A stretch of 64,000 nucleotides of DNA from Bacillus alveayuensis (GCA_030812955.1 JAUSTR010000001.1:806001-870000), one strand, 5' to 3'; counted from the stretch's first letter, positions 9,471-20,589 are shown. Translations and numbers: made by a program. The notes: a model not told the origin generated them from the sequence alone.

Positions 9471-11495
9471 ATGGAAATGAACCAATATTTAGATATTTTT
9501 TTAGAAGAAAGCAAAGAGCATCTTCAAACGTGCAATGAAAAATTACTAGAGTTAGAGAAGAATCCTGATGATTTATCCATTGTTAATGAAATTTTCCGCT
9601 CAGCTCATACATTAAAAGGCATGAGTGCCACAATGGGCTTTGAAGACTTGGCCCATCTTACTCATAAAATGGAAAATGTTCTAGATGCATTAAGAAACAA
9701 AACGATTCGTGTAACACCGGAAATTGTGGATGCCTTGTTCTTGGCAATGGAAAGTTTGGAAGAGATGGTCGTATCCATTGAATCAGGTGGTGATGGAAAA
9801 AAAGATGTGTCTCACATTGTTCAAAAACTAGAAATGATTGAAAAAGGGGAAAAAATAGAGACATCGAACGATGAAAGCAGTGATGAGTCTTTCGGTCAAC
9901 AAGAATATGATGAATATGAACAGACAATTATTAATCAATCAACAGAGCAAGGATTTCATGTGTACGAAATCACTGTTACTTTGCGTAGCGATTGTTTGTT
10001 GAAGGCAGCGCGAGCATTTATGGTATTTGAACTGCTCGAGCAAAATGGGGAAATTATTAAATCTTCTCCTTCTGTAGACTTGTTAGAAGAAGAAAAGTTC
10101 GACTATCAATTTATAGTTACTTATATTTCGAAAGAAGAAAAAGAAGAAATTAGAAAAAAAATATTAAAAGTATCAGAAATTGAAGCTGTCGACATTAAAC
10201 CTCTATCTAATGAACAACCTATCAAAGCAGAGAAAAACAGTGTACAGGAAGTTGCAGCAACGGTTCAAGCAGTGGAAAAAGAGGCAGCTTCACGACAACC
10301 GAAGAAGGGGAAAGAAAAAAAATCAACGAAAACATGGCAATCAAAAGCATCAACGAAAACGATTCGTGTCAATATTGATCGTCTCGATATATTAATGAAC
10401 TTATTTGAAGAGCTGGTCATTGATAAAGGCAGGCTCGAGCAAATTTCAAAAGACTTAAACCATGCGGAATTAAAAGAAACGGTAGAAAAAATGTCAAGAG
10501 TATCTGGTGATTTACAAAATATTATTTTAAATATGCGTATGATTCCGATTGAGACGGTTTTTAATCGTTTTCCGAGAATGGTTCGCCAGCTTGCTCGTGA
10601 TTTAAACAAACAAATAGAGCTTGAAATTATAGGTGCTGAAACAGAGCTTGACCGGACGGTAATTGATGAAATCGGCGATCCTCTCGTTCACTTAATTCGA
10701 AATGCTATTGACCACGGTATTGAAACACCAGAAGTTCGTATTCAAAAAGGGAAGGACGAACAAGGAAAACTCATTCTTCGCGCATATCATAGCGGCAATC
10801 ATGTCTTTATCGAAATAGAGGATGATGGGGCAGGGATTAATCATAAAAAAATATTGCAAAAGGCGATTGAACGGGGAATCATTACAAAGGAAGCGAGCGA
10901 AACGTTAACGGAAAAACAAATATATGAATTAATCTTTTCTTCTGGTTTTTCGACAGCTGAAAAAATTTCGGATGTTTCTGGTCGGGGTGTCGGCCTTGAT
11001 GTTGTCAAAAATACAATTGAATCATTAGGCGGAAACATTACGATCGATTCGGAAGAAGGAAAGGGAACGTTATTTTCCATTCAGCTCCCACTTACTTTAT
11101 CGATTATTTCAGTCATGTTAGTGGAGATTGGCGACGAAAAATACGGAATTCCTATTTCGTCAATTATTGAGTCACTTGTCGTGAGGAAAGAAGACATTTT
11201 ACATACTCACGATTATAAGGTGATTGATTATCGTGGCACCATTGTTCCGCTCGTATTTTTAGAAGAACTATTTGAAGTGCCAACTAAATCCGAAGAGGAT
11301 CACTATTCTGTCGTCGTTGTCAAAAAAGGTGATAAAATGGCGGGCCTTGTCGTCGATTCCTTTATTGGCCAACAAGAAATTGTATTGAAATCGTTAGGTC
11401 AATATTTAACGAATGTATTTGCTATTTCAGGAGCGACAATCTTAGGGGATGGTCAAGTTGCGTTAATCATTGATTGCAATGCTCTTATCAAATAA
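9471..11495 (+). CDS. cheA: Chemotaxis histidine kinase CheA
   Basis: A 674-residue kinase. I choose ATG 9471, which follows an aaggagtg ribosome binding site; an upstream in-frame ATG at 9435 lies inside cheB. Domains in order: HPt with H46 in SAHTLKG; P2 CheY/CheB-binding region (about 160-240); basic linker; dimerisation domain; HATPase with NAIDHGIE and the G boxes DDGAGI and SDVSGRGVGLDVVKN; and a C-terminal CheW-like regulatory domain. It phosphorylates CheY and CheB in response to receptors. cheW follows directly. Confidence 0.97.
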   Translation: MEMNQYLDIFLEESKEHLQTCNEKLLELEKNPDDLSIVNEIFRSAHTLKGMSATMGFEDLAHLTHKMENVLDALRNKTIRVTPEIVDALFLAMESLEEMVVSIESGGDGKKDVSHIVQKLEMIEKGEKIETSNDESSDESFGQQEYDEYEQTIINQSTEQGFHVYEITVTLRSDCLLKAARAFMVFELLEQNGEIIKSSPSVDLLEEEKFDYQFIVTYISKEEKEEIRKKILKVSEIEAVDIKPLSNEQPIKAEKNSVQEVAATVQAVEKEAASRQPKKGKEKKSTKTWQSKASTKTIRVNIDRLDILMNLFEELVIDKGRLEQISKDLNHAELKETVEKMSRVSGDLQNIILNMRMIPIETVFNRFPRMVRQLARDLNKQIELEIIGAETELDRTVIDEIGDPLVHLIRNAIDHGIETPEVRIQKGKDEQGKLILRAYHSGNHVFIEIEDDGAGINHKKILQKAIERGIITKEASETLTEKQIYELIFSSGFSTAEKISDVSGRGVGLDVVKNTIESLGGNITIDSEEGKGTLFSIQLPLTLSIISVMLVEIGDEKYGIPISSIIESLVVRKEDILHTHDYKVIDYRGTIVPLVFLEELFEVPTKSEEDHYSVVVVKKGDKMAGLVVDSFIGQQEIVLKSLGQYLTNVFAISGATILGDGQVALIIDCNALIK

Positions 11496-11521
11496 CAGTT
11501 TCCTGATAAGGAGAGATCGGC

Positions 11522-11968
11522 ATGACGAAAACGGAAAGCAAAGAATTAAAGGTCATTGTTTTTCAATTACAAGAAAAAGATTATGGTATTTTCGTACAAG
11601 AAGTAAAATCGATTGAAAAAGTTAGCCATATTACGAGAGTTCCTGGCACCCCAAAATTTATCAAAGGAGTGATTAATTTACGCGGCGTCGTCACTCCTAT
11701 TATTGATCTTCGCACACGTCTTCAAATACCAGAAGCCGATACAAATGAACAAACCAGAATTATTATTTCATGTAAAGATGAAATAGATGTTGGGCTAGTC
11801 GTTGATGCAGCACATGATGTCATTGATATAACGGAAGATCAAATTGAACCTGCTCCCGAAGTGGTAGGAGGGGTAGAATCCAAGTTTATTAAAGGTGTGA
11901 CAAAGGTTGGAAAACGGATCATTATGTTGCTTGATTTAGAACATGTTTTACAGGGGTATGGAAAATGA
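11522..11968 (+). CDS. cheW: Chemotaxis coupling protein CheW
   Basis: A single 148-residue CheW domain with the characteristic stretch RVPGTPKFIKGVINLRG and then VTPIIDLRTRL. It bridges chemoreceptors and CheA in the signalling array. The ribosome binding site aaggaga precedes ATG. The stop overlaps the cheC start by 4 bases, so the two are probably translationally coupled. Confidence 0.97.
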   Translation: MTKTESKELKVIVFQLQEKDYGIFVQEVKSIEKVSHITRVPGTPKFIKGVINLRGVVTPIIDLRTRLQIPEADTNEQTRIIISCKDEIDVGLVVDAAHDVIDITEDQIEPAPEVVGGVESKFIKGVTKVGKRIIMLLDLEHVLQGYGK

Positions 11969-12591
11969 GCTTATTTTTTGACTTTTCTACTCGGCAATTA
12001 GATCTTTTAAAAGAAATAGGGAATATTGGAGCAGGAAATGCTGCTACAGCTCTTTCTAACATGTTAAATAAAAAAATTTATATGAAGGTGCCAGATGTGA
12101 AAATTGGTTCGTTTAATGAAATTATTGATATAGTAGGTTCGGAAGAAGAAGTAATTGCGATTTATTTTCGATTGGAAGGCGATATATCTGGATCCATGTT
12201 TTTTGTCTTATCTGTTAAACAAGCGGAAAGGTATTTAAAAGAACTATTAGGTAGTATGTCCGTGTTTAACAAATATGAAATAACGGAAATTGAAACATCT
12301 GCCTTGCAGGAATTAGGAAATATTTTAATGGGGTCATATGTTGCTGCATTAGCAGATTTAACAAAATTATTGATTCATCCATCTGTCCCATCTTTATCAT
12401 TTGATATGTTTGGAGCTATTATAAGCCATGGCTTTATTGAGCTTTCCCAAAATAGTGACCGAGCATTAATTATTGATACAGTTATCAAAGATGACGAACA
12501 GCCAGAAGATGACTTTCTTTCAGGACATATATTCTTTATGCCAAATGTTGATGTATATAAGAAAATTTTTGAAAAGTTAGAGGTTTCGTAG
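11965..12591 (+). CDS. cheC: CheY-P phosphatase CheC
   Basis: A 208-residue protein with two copies of the CheC phosphatase helix: EIGNIGAGNAATALS near the N-terminus and ELGNILMGSYVAALA near residue 115. Each carries the E...N pair that attacks CheY-P. CheC acts with CheD, encoded one base downstream, in the Bacillus adaptation loop; CheY-P promotes CheC-CheD binding. Together with FliY it replaces the enterobacterial CheZ, which is not encoded in this window. Confidence 0.96.
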   Translation: MSLFFDFSTRQLDLLKEIGNIGAGNAATALSNMLNKKIYMKVPDVKIGSFNEIIDIVGSEEEVIAIYFRLEGDISGSMFFVLSVKQAERYLKELLGSMSVFNKYEITEIETSALQELGNILMGSYVAALADLTKLLIHPSVPSLSFDMFGAIISHGFIELSQNSDRALIIDTVIKDDEQPEDDFLSGHIFFMPNVDVYKKIFEKLEVS

Positions 12592-12592
12592 A

Positions 12593-13090
12593 ATGAATCA
12601 AATGGATAACGTCGTTAAAGTTGGGATAGCTGAAATAAAGTTCGTGAAAGCTCCAAAGAAAATTCGAACATCTGGCCTTGGTTCTTGTGTAGGTTTAGTT
12701 ATTTTTCATCCACAATTGGAAATAGCTGGCTTAGCTCACATTATGCTTCCAGATTCTTCATTATCCAAAACAAAAACGATCAATAAGGCGAAATATGCAG
12801 ATACAGCTGTCAAAACCCTCATTGAAAACTTTCAAAATATTGGCTTACAGACTGCTTCTTTAAAAGCAAAAATGGCAGGGGGAGCACAAATGTTTTCCTT
12901 TCAGACAACATCTAACATCATGAGAATCGGACAGCGAAATGTTGAGTCTGTTAAACAACAATTAAAAAAATACAACATCCCCCTCATAAGCGAGGATGTA
13001 GGAGGGAAAAGCGGAAGAACGATCGAATTTGATCCAAAAACAACCTCTTTATTGATTCGAACAGTCAATAATGGGGTAAAGAACATTTAA
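12593..13090 (+). CDS. cheD: Chemoreceptor glutamine deamidase CheD
   Basis: A 165-residue CheD-family amidohydrolase. The catalytic cysteine C32 in GLGSCVG and histidine H49 in LAHIMLP are in place. CheD deamidates receptor glutamines and is held by CheC. ATG 12593 starts one base after the cheC stop; an ATG three codons later is also possible. The next gene, sigD, lies 44 bases away behind a strong ribosome binding site. Confidence 0.95.
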   Translation: MNQMDNVVKVGIAEIKFVKAPKKIRTSGLGSCVGLVIFHPQLEIAGLAHIMLPDSSLSKTKTINKAKYADTAVKTLIENFQNIGLQTASLKAKMAGGAQMFSFQTTSNIMRIGQRNVESVKQQLKKYNIPLISEDVGGKSGRTIEFDPKTTSLLIRTVNNGVKNI

Positions 13091-13134
13091 CATATTGTAG
13101 ATGATTGATTCCGATTGCCTAAGGAGGAATAATA

Positions 13135-13902
13135 ATGACCCAGGCGACAATGGATGAAGAGAAGCGTTATTGGGAAAAATGGATCCAATCGCGGGATGCT
13201 CAAGCTGGGGACATGCTGATGAAAAAATATTTGCCTTTAGTTCGTTATCATGTTGGGCGCATATCAATAGGACTTCCAAAAAATGTAGATAAAGAAGACT
13301 TGCTTAGTTTAGGAATGTATGGTTTATATGACGCACTTGAAAAATATGATCCAAAACGAGATTTAAAATTTGACACTTATGCTACTTTTAGGATTCGGGG
13401 CGCCATTTTAGACGGATTACGAAAAGAAGATTGGTTGCCAAGAAGCTCGAGAGAAAAAGCCAAAAAAGTAGAAGCAATGATTGAAAAATTAGAACAAAAA
13501 TATTTGCGCAATGTAACACCGGATGAAGTGGCAAAAGAACTAAACATGACAACAGAAGAAGTGATTCAAGTGGTAAATGAAAACTTTTTTTCAAATGTTT
13601 TATCCATTGATGAACATTTACATGATCAAGAAGATGGAGAAAATGTTAAGATTTTAATTAAGGATGAAAAAACGAAGACACCTGAAGAGCTTATTTTAGA
13701 AAATGAATTATTTGAGCAATTGTCTGAATTAATTTCTCAATTAAATGAAAAAGAACAAATGGTCATTAGTTTGTTTTATAAAGAAGGATTAACGTTAACA
13801 GAAATCGGTCAAGTTTTAGGTTTATCGACTTCAAGAATTTCACAAATCCACTCGCGTGCACTTTTTAAACTAAAATCAGTTTTAGAAAAACTTTTAACAT
13901 AA
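13135..13902 (+). CDS. sigD: RNA polymerase sigma factor SigD (flagellar, sigma-28 type)
   Basis: A 255-residue FliA/WhiG-type sigma factor. Region 2 spans about residues 28-105, with VDKEDLLSLGMYGLYDALEKYD and FDTYATFRIRGAILDGLR. Region 4 helix-turn-helix is LTLTEIGQVLGLSTSRISQI near the C-terminus. It directs late flagellar, chemotaxis and autolysin genes in Bacillus. The start follows an aaggaggaa ribosome binding site. Location near the end of the fla/che operon means its dose depends on full-length transcription, a known source of motile/chaining bistability in B. subtilis. Confidence 0.97.
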   Translation: MTQATMDEEKRYWEKWIQSRDAQAGDMLMKKYLPLVRYHVGRISIGLPKNVDKEDLLSLGMYGLYDALEKYDPKRDLKFDTYATFRIRGAILDGLRKEDWLPRSSREKAKKVEAMIEKLEQKYLRNVTPDEVAKELNMTTEEVIQVVNENFFSNVLSIDEHLHDQEDGENVKILIKDEKTKTPEELILENELFEQLSELISQLNEKEQMVISLFYKEGLTLTEIGQVLGLSTSRISQIHSRALFKLKSVLEKLLT

Positions 13903-13916
13903 AAGTAGGGAATAGG

Positions 13917-14405
13917 ATGAGTACAGTAATTCTTTTCATAAGTTTTCTCTTACATTTCGTCACTTTTTATTTAATTATTATTTTGTTTACAAAATATCGT
14001 ACAATCAAACAGCATGAAGAATCGCAACGAAAACTTCTTCAAGAAGCCGAAGATGCTCTTTCTCTTTTTCTCATCGAAATGAAAGATGAAAATGAAAAAT
14101 TTTTAATGCAATTACAAGCAAAGCTTGGCGATCAGAGTGAAAGCATTATGTCACATACATCGTCACATCGGACCGACGAACATGATGAACAAGACGTTCC
14201 CAAGCATTTAGAAAATTTACTGCAGTCAAAAGAAGATATCATCGATATGGAAGAAGGCAATCAAGAAGAGGATTTACGGACGAAAGCATTTCAATTGAAA
14301 AAAGAAGGGTATACTTTAGAAGAAATTGCCAAAAAATTAAATGTAGGGAAAACAGAGATAGAACTTTTCATTAAATTTAATGAAAATGATGGATTTCCTT
14401 CTTGA
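13917..14405 (+). CDS. swrB: Swarming motility protein SwrB
   Basis: A 162-residue protein with one N-terminal membrane helix (residues 3-25), an acidic coiled middle, and a C-terminal helix-turn-helix-like motif, KKEGYTLEEIAKKLNVGKTE, as in SwrB (YlxL) of B. subtilis. SwrB promotes flagellar export gate activation and raises sigma-D activity. The family evolves fast, so the call leans on topology, the C-terminal motif and the sigD-swrB-rpsB gene order. The next gene is 138 bases away with its own leader. Confidence 0.85.
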   Translation: MSTVILFISFLLHFVTFYLIIILFTKYRTIKQHEESQRKLLQEAEDALSLFLIEMKDENEKFLMQLQAKLGDQSESIMSHTSSHRTDEHDEQDVPKHLENLLQSKEDIIDMEEGNQEEDLRTKAFQLKKEGYTLEEIAKKLNVGKTEIELFIKFNENDGFPS

Positions 14406-14430
14406 TTGTCATCTCCCCATATGATATATT
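14403..14430 (+). promoter_or_regulatory. Candidate sigma-A promoter for rpsB
   Basis: TTGATT (14403-14408) and TATATT (14425-14430) are separated by 16 bases. The -35 overlaps the swrB stop codon. It would start transcription near 14437, giving a leader of about 105 bases before rpsB. Confidence 0.45.
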
Positions 14431-14461
14431 TGTTTTTGGTGTTAAAACACACGTCCGAAGA

Positions 14462-14501
14462 TTTAAGCATAGGTGCTGCGTCCCTTGCAGTCATGCTTAA
14501 A
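14462..14501 (+). promoter_or_regulatory. Structured leader hairpin upstream of rpsB
   Basis: Perfect 9-base arms TTTAAGCAT (14462-14470) and ATGCTTAAA (14493-14501) enclose an inner stem CTGC/GCAG (14476-14479 and 14487-14490). There is no T-run after it, so it is not a simple terminator. It may be an autoregulatory binding site for ribosomal protein S2; that is inference from position. Confidence 0.5.
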
Positions 14502-14522
14502 GATGATGCGGGCGGAGGATGA

Positions 14523-15251
<729 letters not shown>

Positions 15252-15256
15252 TGAGC

Positions 15257-15300
15257 AAAAGGTGATAAGAGGGGATGCGAGCCTTTTATCACCTTTTTTT
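15257..15300 (+). terminator. Rho-independent terminator between rpsB and tsf
   Basis: Twelve-base arms AAAAGGTGATAA (15257-15268) and TTATCACCTTTT (15286-15297) followed by further T residues. It probably terminates only partly, since no clear promoter is seen before tsf. Confidence 0.85.
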
Positions 15301-15346
15301 AAACTATGCATTTCATACATAAAAGCATTTTAAAGGAGGAAATATC

Positions 15347-16228
15347 ATGGCTATTACAGCTCAAATGGTAAAAGAACTACGCGAAAAAACAGGCGCTGGC
15401 ATGATGGACTGTAAAAAAGCGTTAACAGAAACAAATGGAGATATGGATAAAGCAATCGATTATCTACGTGAAAAAGGTATGGCGAAAGCTGCCAAAAAAG
15501 CTGATCGCATTGCTGCTGAAGGCTCTGCCTTAATTAAAACAGATGGGAATAATGCGGTTATTATCGAAGTTAACTCTGAAACAGATTTCGTCGCAAAAAA
15601 CGACTCTTTTAAACAATTATTAGACCAATTAGCTTCTCATCTTTTAGAGAAAAAGCCTTCTAATCTTGATGAAGCATTAGCTTCTACAATGGATAGCGGC
15701 TCAACTGTCCAAGACTACATAAACGAAGCGATTGCAAAAATCGGAGAAAAAATTACGCTTCGTCGTTTTGAAATTGTTGCAAAGTCTGATCAAGACGCTT
15801 TCGGTTCCTACTTGCACATGGGAGGACGTATTGCTGTATTAACGGTATTAGAAGGAACAACAGATGAAGACGTAGCAAAGGATGTTGCGATGCACATTGC
15901 AGCTGTGAACCCACGATACATTTCCCGTGACGAGGTTCCACAATCTGAAGTCGATCATGAACGTCAAGTTCTAAAACAACAAGCTCTTAATGAAGGGAAG
16001 CCTGAACACATTGTCGAAAAAATGGTTGAAGGCCGTTTAGGTAAATTCTTTGAAGAAATTTGTTTGCTTGATCAAAACTATGTTAAAAATCCAGATGAAA
16101 AAGTTCGTGAATTCGTAAAATCTAAAGGTGCTTCTGTCAAAGCGTTTATTCGCTATGAAGTTGGTGAAGGAATTGAAAAAAGACAAGATAATTTCGCTGA
16201 AGAAGTCATGAATCAAGTGAAAAAATAA
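15347..16228 (+). CDS. tsf: Elongation factor Ts
   Basis: A 293-residue EF-Ts, the nucleotide exchange factor for EF-Tu. The N-terminal UBA-like part [20 protein letters not shown] and the signature [16 protein letters not shown] are clear. Length matches Bacillus EF-Ts. It has a strong aaaggagg ribosome binding site and is bracketed by terminators. Confidence 0.98.
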   Translation: MAITAQMVKELREKTGAGMMDCKKALTETNGDMDKAIDYLREKGMAKAAKKADRIAAEGSALIKTDGNNAVIIEVNSETDFVAKNDSFKQLLDQLASHLLEKKPSNLDEALASTMDSGSTVQDYINEAIAKIGEKITLRRFEIVAKSDQDAFGSYLHMGGRIAVLTVLEGTTDEDVAKDVAMHIAAVNPRYISRDEVPQSEVDHERQVLKQQALNEGKPEHIVEKMVEGRLGKFFEEICLLDQNYVKNPDEKVREFVKSKGASVKAFIRYEVGEGIEKRQDNFAEEVMNQVKK

Positions 16229-16328
16229 GGATACTTTGATTTCGTTTTTACCTGCGAAAGGAAGTCCATTCCTCATTTTGTCGAGAAAAAGAAGTGGGGC
16301 GAATAGTCTTCCTTTAAGATGAAATAAT

Positions 16329-16357
16329 GGGAACACTGTGATGTGTTCCCCTTTTTT
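16329..16357 (+). terminator. Terminator after tsf
   Basis: Arms GGGAACAC (16329-16336) and GTGTTCCC (16343-16350) with a six-base loop, followed by CTTTTTTC. Confidence 0.85.
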
Positions 16358-16420
16358 CGAAATCATCAGTCCGTTGTATGCCATCATTTTTCAGGCAGCA
16401 ATGAAATGTTGGAGGTCATT

Positions 16421-17143
16421 ATGGAAACGCCGAAATATAAACGTATTGTCCTAAAATTGAGCGGTGAAGCTTTAGCTGGTCAACAAGGATTTGGAATCAA
16501 TCCTACGGTCATTCAATCGATTGCGAAACAGGTTAAAGAAATTGCTGAACTTGGTGTTGAAGTAGCCGTTGTTGTTGGTGGCGGCAACATTTGGCGAGGA
16601 AAAATCGGCAGCGAAATGGGCATGGATCGAGCAACAGCAGATTATATGGGAATGTTGGCAACTGTCATGAACTCGTTAGCTCTCCAAGATAGTCTCGAAA
16701 AATTAGGAATCCAAACACGAGTTCAAACGTCCATTGAAATGCGCCAAGTAGCAGAACCTTACATAAGAAGAAAAGCGATTCGTCATCTTGAGAAGAAACG
16801 AGTCGTCATATTTGCTGCTGGAACAGGAAACCCTTATTTTTCAACAGATACGACTGCGGCATTGCGTGCGGCGGAAATTGAAGCTGATGTTATACTGATG
16901 GCGAAAAACAATGTTGATGGGGTTTATAGTGCTGATCCTGCAAAAGATGCTTCAGCGGTCAAATATGACCATTTATCATACTTAGATGTTCTAAAAGAAG
17001 GATTGGCTGTTATGGATTCTACAGCTTCTTCACTATGTATGGACAATGATATTCCTTTAATTGTCTTCTCGATCATGGAAGAAGGAAATATTAAACGCGC
17101 TGTTTTAGGTGAAAATATTGGAACAATCGTAAGGGGGAAATAA
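16421..17143 (+). CDS. pyrH: UMP kinase PyrH
   Basis: A 240-residue bacterial UMP kinase of the amino-acid kinase fold. The start ATG at 16421 follows ggaggt; the frame stays open upstream to 16343 but that extension has no family similarity. Signatures: [22 protein letters not shown] and [20 protein letters not shown]. It phosphorylates UMP to UDP and is normally regulated by GTP and UTP. frr follows after one base, as in most bacteria. Confidence 0.97.
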   Translation: METPKYKRIVLKLSGEALAGQQGFGINPTVIQSIAKQVKEIAELGVEVAVVVGGGNIWRGKIGSEMGMDRATADYMGMLATVMNSLALQDSLEKLGIQTRVQTSIEMRQVAEPYIRRKAIRHLEKKRVVIFAAGTGNPYFSTDTTAALRAAEIEADVILMAKNNVDGVYSADPAKDASAVKYDHLSYLDVLKEGLAVMDSTASSLCMDNDIPLIVFSIMEEGNIKRAVLGENIGTIVRGK

Positions 17144-17144
17144 A

Positions 17145-17702
17145 ATGTCCAAACAAGTACTTGATCAAGCAAAGGAAAAAATGGAAAAAGCAGTTTCGGC
17201 TTTAAAACGTGAACTTGCTGGTGTTCGTGCTGGTCGTGCAAGCGCCTCTTTATTAGACAAAGTACAGGTTGATTATTATGGCGTACCAACACCTATCAAT
17301 CAGTTAGCCTCGATTAATGTTCCTGAAGCTCGTTTATTAGTTATTCAGCCTTATGACAAATCCTCTATAGGAGAAATTGAAAAAGCGATTTTGAAATCTG
17401 ATTTAGGATTAACACCTACAAGTGATGGTTCTGTTATCCGAATTTCCATTCCGCCACTTACAGAAGAACGTCGTAAAGAATTAGCTAAGTTAGTTCGAAA
17501 ATATTCAGAAGATGCAAAAGTTGCAGTACGAAATATTCGTCGCGATGCGAATGATGAGTTAAAAAAATTAGAAAAAGACGGCGAGATTACGGAAGATGAG
17601 TTGCGCAGCTTTCAAGATGATGTTCAAAAATTAACAGATGAGTATGTTGGAAAAATTGATGTTGCCACAAAAGACAAAGAAAAAGAAATCATGGAAGTTT
17701 AA
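17145..17702 (+). CDS. frr: Ribosome recycling factor
   Basis: A 185-residue RRF. The conserved stretches [32 protein letters not shown] and [18 protein letters not shown] are present. RRF with EF-G splits the post-termination ribosome. A terminator follows the gene at 17731. Confidence 0.98.
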   Translation: MSKQVLDQAKEKMEKAVSALKRELAGVRAGRASASLLDKVQVDYYGVPTPINQLASINVPEARLLVIQPYDKSSIGEIEKAILKSDLGLTPTSDGSVIRISIPPLTEERRKELAKLVRKYSEDAKVAVRNIRRDANDELKKLEKDGEITEDELRSFQDDVQKLTDEYVGKIDVATKDKEKEIMEV

Positions 17703-17730
17703 TCCGTTTCTATGTAAAATAGAAATGTAC

Positions 17731-17764
17731 AAAAAACCCTCTTCACTCAATAGGGGGTTTTTTT
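17731..17764 (+). terminator. Terminator after frr
   Basis: AAAAAACCC (17731-17739) pairs with GGGTTTTTT in the run ending near 17764, with a loop of about 14 bases. Its T-rich tail is strong. Confidence 0.8.
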
Positions 17765-17836
17765 GTTAAAACTAAGCTCTCTATTGATGACCTGTTAGGT
17801 CAAATTCATGAGATATTTTCTCTGTGGAGGATTCAC

Positions 17837-18610
17837 ATGTTTAATTTCATCAAAAAATGGACAAACTCCGAACAATCCACTCAAACTTTAACGGTCGAAA
17901 AGGTTAAAGAGTATGAAATTCCTGAACATGTTGCGATCATAATGGATGGGAATGGAAGATGGGCGAAAAAACGTTCTTTACCGAGGATGGCCGGGCATCA
18001 TGAAGGAATGAAGGTTGTTCGGAAAATAACAAAATTAGCTAATGAATTAGAAATTAAAGTGTTAACATTATATGCATTCTCGACAGAAAATTGGAAAAGA
18101 CCAAAAACTGAAGTCGATTATTTAATGAAGCTGCCAGAAGAATTTTTGAATACTTTTTTACCTGAGCTTGTTACAGAAAATGTCCAAGTTCATGTAATTG
18201 GCGATCTAACGAAACTACCTGAACATACCCAACGGGCTGTTCAAAAAGCAATGAAAGATACCGAAAATAATACCGGTTTAGTACTGAATTTTGCTTTAAA
18301 TTACGGAAGTCGAGCTGAAATTCTTCAGGCAGTTAAGGAAATTTCTAAATTTTATAAAGATGGGGTTATTTCATTAGAAGAAATAAATGAACAGTTGTTT
18401 TCATCGTATTTGATGACAAGTTCTTTTAAGGATCCAGATTTACTAATTCGTACAAGTGGTGAGCTTCGCCTTAGCAACTTTTTATTATGGCAGCTAGCTT
18501 ATACGGAATTTTGGTTTACTGATGTGTTTTGGCCGGACTTTTCTGAGCAGCATTTTCTTCAAGCAATTCGTGATTATCAACAAAGAGGTCGCAGGTTCGG
18601 CGGCGTATAG
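17837..18610 (+). CDS. uppS: Undecaprenyl diphosphate synthase
   Basis: A 257-residue cis-prenyltransferase. The FPP-binding loop MDGNGRWAKKR lies near residues 36-47, followed by GHHEGM and the C-terminal LIRTSGELRLSNFLLWQ. It makes the C55 lipid carrier for peptidoglycan and wall polymers. It stands at the head of a run with cdsA, dxr and rasP. Confidence 0.97.
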   Translation: MFNFIKKWTNSEQSTQTLTVEKVKEYEIPEHVAIIMDGNGRWAKKRSLPRMAGHHEGMKVVRKITKLANELEIKVLTLYAFSTENWKRPKTEVDYLMKLPEEFLNTFLPELVTENVQVHVIGDLTKLPEHTQRAVQKAMKDTENNTGLVLNFALNYGSRAEILQAVKEISKFYKDGVISLEEINEQLFSSYLMTSSFKDPDLLIRTSGELRLSNFLLWQLAYTEFWFTDVFWPDFSEQHFLQAIRDYQQRGRRFGGV

Positions 18611-18624
18611 AAGGTGATTATTCC

Positions 18625-19416
18625 ATGAAAACTCGGATTATAACTGCAGTCATTGCGTTAGCATTATTTATTCCAATTGTTGTAATCGGCGGAACACCGT
18701 TTACGATTTTGATATACTTAATGGGATCCATCGGATTGTTTGAATTATTAAGAATGAAAAAAATTTCGATCCTATCTGTTCCTGGAATTGTTAGTATACT
18801 TCTTCTTTGGGTGCTGTTATTTCCCGTCCGTTATATTGAAATATTAAATGATATAAATATAAGTAAGGTCGGCACTGTATTTCTAGCTGTAATGTTTTTC
18901 TTAACATACACGGTTATGACAAAAAATAAATTTACATTTGATGATGTTGGTTTTACGATTATTTCTACTCTTTATGTAGGGGTCGGCTTTTACTTTTTTA
19001 TTGAAACAAGAATTCTCGGTCTTGAAAACATTTTTTTTGCGATGTTTCTCATTTGGGCAACAGATTCTGGAGCTTACTTTATCGGGAAAAAGTTTGGAAA
19101 AAACAAGCTCTGGCCAGAAATTAGTCCGAATAAAACAATTGAAGGCTTTTTTGGAGGAATTGCTTCAGCTGTTTTGGTTGCCTTTATTTTTCAAGAAATT
19201 ACACACTTTGTACCATCATACTTTCAATTAATCATAATTTCTATTTTTGTGTCGATTTTTGGACAAATTGGTGATTTAGTTGAATCGGCATTAAAAAGGC
19301 ATTACCATGTTAAAGATTCAGGCTCCATCTTACCAGGACATGGTGGAATTTTAGATCGGTTTGATAGTTTATTATTTGTTTTACCTATTTTATATTTTTT
19401 ACTCACTACACTATGA
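18625..19416 (+). CDS. cdsA: Phosphatidate cytidylyltransferase CdsA
   Basis: A 263-residue membrane protein with about seven to eight hydrophobic segments. The CDS signature is at the C-terminus (DSGSILPGHGGILDRFDS), and the upstream ATDSGAYFIGKKFGKNK stretch is also typical. It converts phosphatidic acid and CTP to CDP-diacylglycerol, the substrate of PgsA, which is encoded later in the window. Confidence 0.96.
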   Translation: MKTRIITAVIALALFIPIVVIGGTPFTILIYLMGSIGLFELLRMKKISILSVPGIVSILLLWVLLFPVRYIEILNDINISKVGTVFLAVMFFLTYTVMTKNKFTFDDVGFTIISTLYVGVGFYFFIETRILGLENIFFAMFLIWATDSGAYFIGKKFGKNKLWPEISPNKTIEGFFGGIASAVLVAFIFQEITHFVPSYFQLIIISIFVSIFGQIGDLVESALKRHYHVKDSGSILPGHGGILDRFDSLLFVLPILYFLLTTL

Positions 19417-19443
19417 CGGAATAGAACGATTGGGAGTGACAAT

Positions 19444-20589
19444 GTGAGAAACATTAGTTTACTTGGCGCGACTGGTTCGATCGGACAACAAACACTTGAA
19501 GTAATAAGACAGCATCCCGAGCAGTTTAAGCTTGTTGCGATGTCTTTCGGCCAAAATGTCGAACTAGGGTTAAAAGCCATTCATGAATTTCGCCCTAAAT
19601 TTGTTGCCGTTCAATCAAAAGAAGTGTACGAGAAAATACGTTACGATTGTCCAGAAAATATCGATGTAAAATTTGGAGAGGAAGCTTTAGTTGAGGCTGC
19701 AACATATTATCAAGCAGATCTTTTGATCAACGCGGTCATTGGTAGTGTCGGTTTAATTCCAACTCTGCGGGCAATTGAAGCGAAAAAGGATATTGCGGTT
19801 GCAAATAAAGAAACTTTAGTAACAGCAGGCCATATTGTGACAGAATTTGCTGAGCGCCATCAAGTGAATTTATTACCTGTTGATAGTGAACATTCGGCTA
19901 TTTTTCAATGCTTACAAGGTGAAAAGCAAAAAAATGTGGAGCGTTTAATCTTAACTGCTTCTGGGGGAAGCTTCCGTGATAAAACGAGAGAAGAATTAGT
20001 GGATGTAACGATCGAGCAAGCATTAAACCACCCAAATTGGTCAATGGGGGCGAAAATCACGATTGATTCAGCAACGATGATGAATAAAGGACTTGAAGTG
20101 ATTGAAGCGCATTGGTTATTTTCTATCCCCTATGACAAAATAGAGGTTTTATTACATAAAGAAAGCATTATTCATTCAATGGTAGAATTTCATGATGGAA
20201 GTGTTATTGCACAGCTAGGCACACCAGATATGAAAGTCCCGATTCAATACGCTCTTACATACCCGGATCGTTTCCCGTTACAAACAACAGAACGACTAAA
20301 TTTGGCTAAAGTTGGTATACTTCACTTTCAAACGGTTGATTTTGAAAGATTTCGTTGTTTAAAATTTGCTTATGAATCGGGTAAAATAGGTGGTACAATG
20401 CCAACTGTTTTAAATGCAGCGAATGAAGAAGCTGTCGATGCATTTTTAAAAGGTTCGATCTCTTTTCTTGCCATTGAAGAACTTATTGAGCAGGCTCTTT
20501 TAAAGCATGAAGCGATCAAAAATCCATCATTAGAAGAAATATTAGAGGTGGATCAAATAACTAGAGCTTTTGTTCAATCATTAATTTAA
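19444..20589 (+). CDS. dxr: 1-deoxy-D-xylulose 5-phosphate reductoisomerase
   Basis: A 381-residue enzyme of the MEP isoprenoid pathway. NADPH-binding [16 protein letters not shown] is at the N-terminus; metal and substrate motifs [13 protein letters not shown] and [10 protein letters not shown] follow. The start is GTG 19444 after gggag; the overlapping ATG two bases earlier meets an immediate stop. It feeds prenyl precursors to UppS, encoded two genes upstream. Confidence 0.97.
   Translation: MRNISLLGATGSIGQQTLEVIRQHPEQFKLVAMSFGQNVELGLKAIHEFRPKFVAVQSKEVYEKIRYDCPENIDVKFGEEALVEAATYYQADLLINAVIGSVGLIPTLRAIEAKKDIAVANKETLVTAGHIVTEFAERHQVNLLPVDSEHSAIFQCLQGEKQKNVERLILTASGGSFRDKTREELVDVTIEQALNHPNWSMGAKITIDSATMMNKGLEVIEAHWLFSIPYDKIEVLLHKESIIHSMVEFHDGSVIAQLGTPDMKVPIQYALTYPDRFPLQTTERLNLAKVGILHFQTVDFERFRCLKFAYESGKIGGTMPTVLNAANEEAVDAFLKGSISFLAIEELIEQALLKHEAIKNPSLEEILEVDQITRAFVQSLI

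Noticed and set aside
10265..10609. Minus-strand frame of 114 codons inside cheA
   Set aside because: Lies fully over the conserved cheA coding frame and shows no known family or ribosome binding site.
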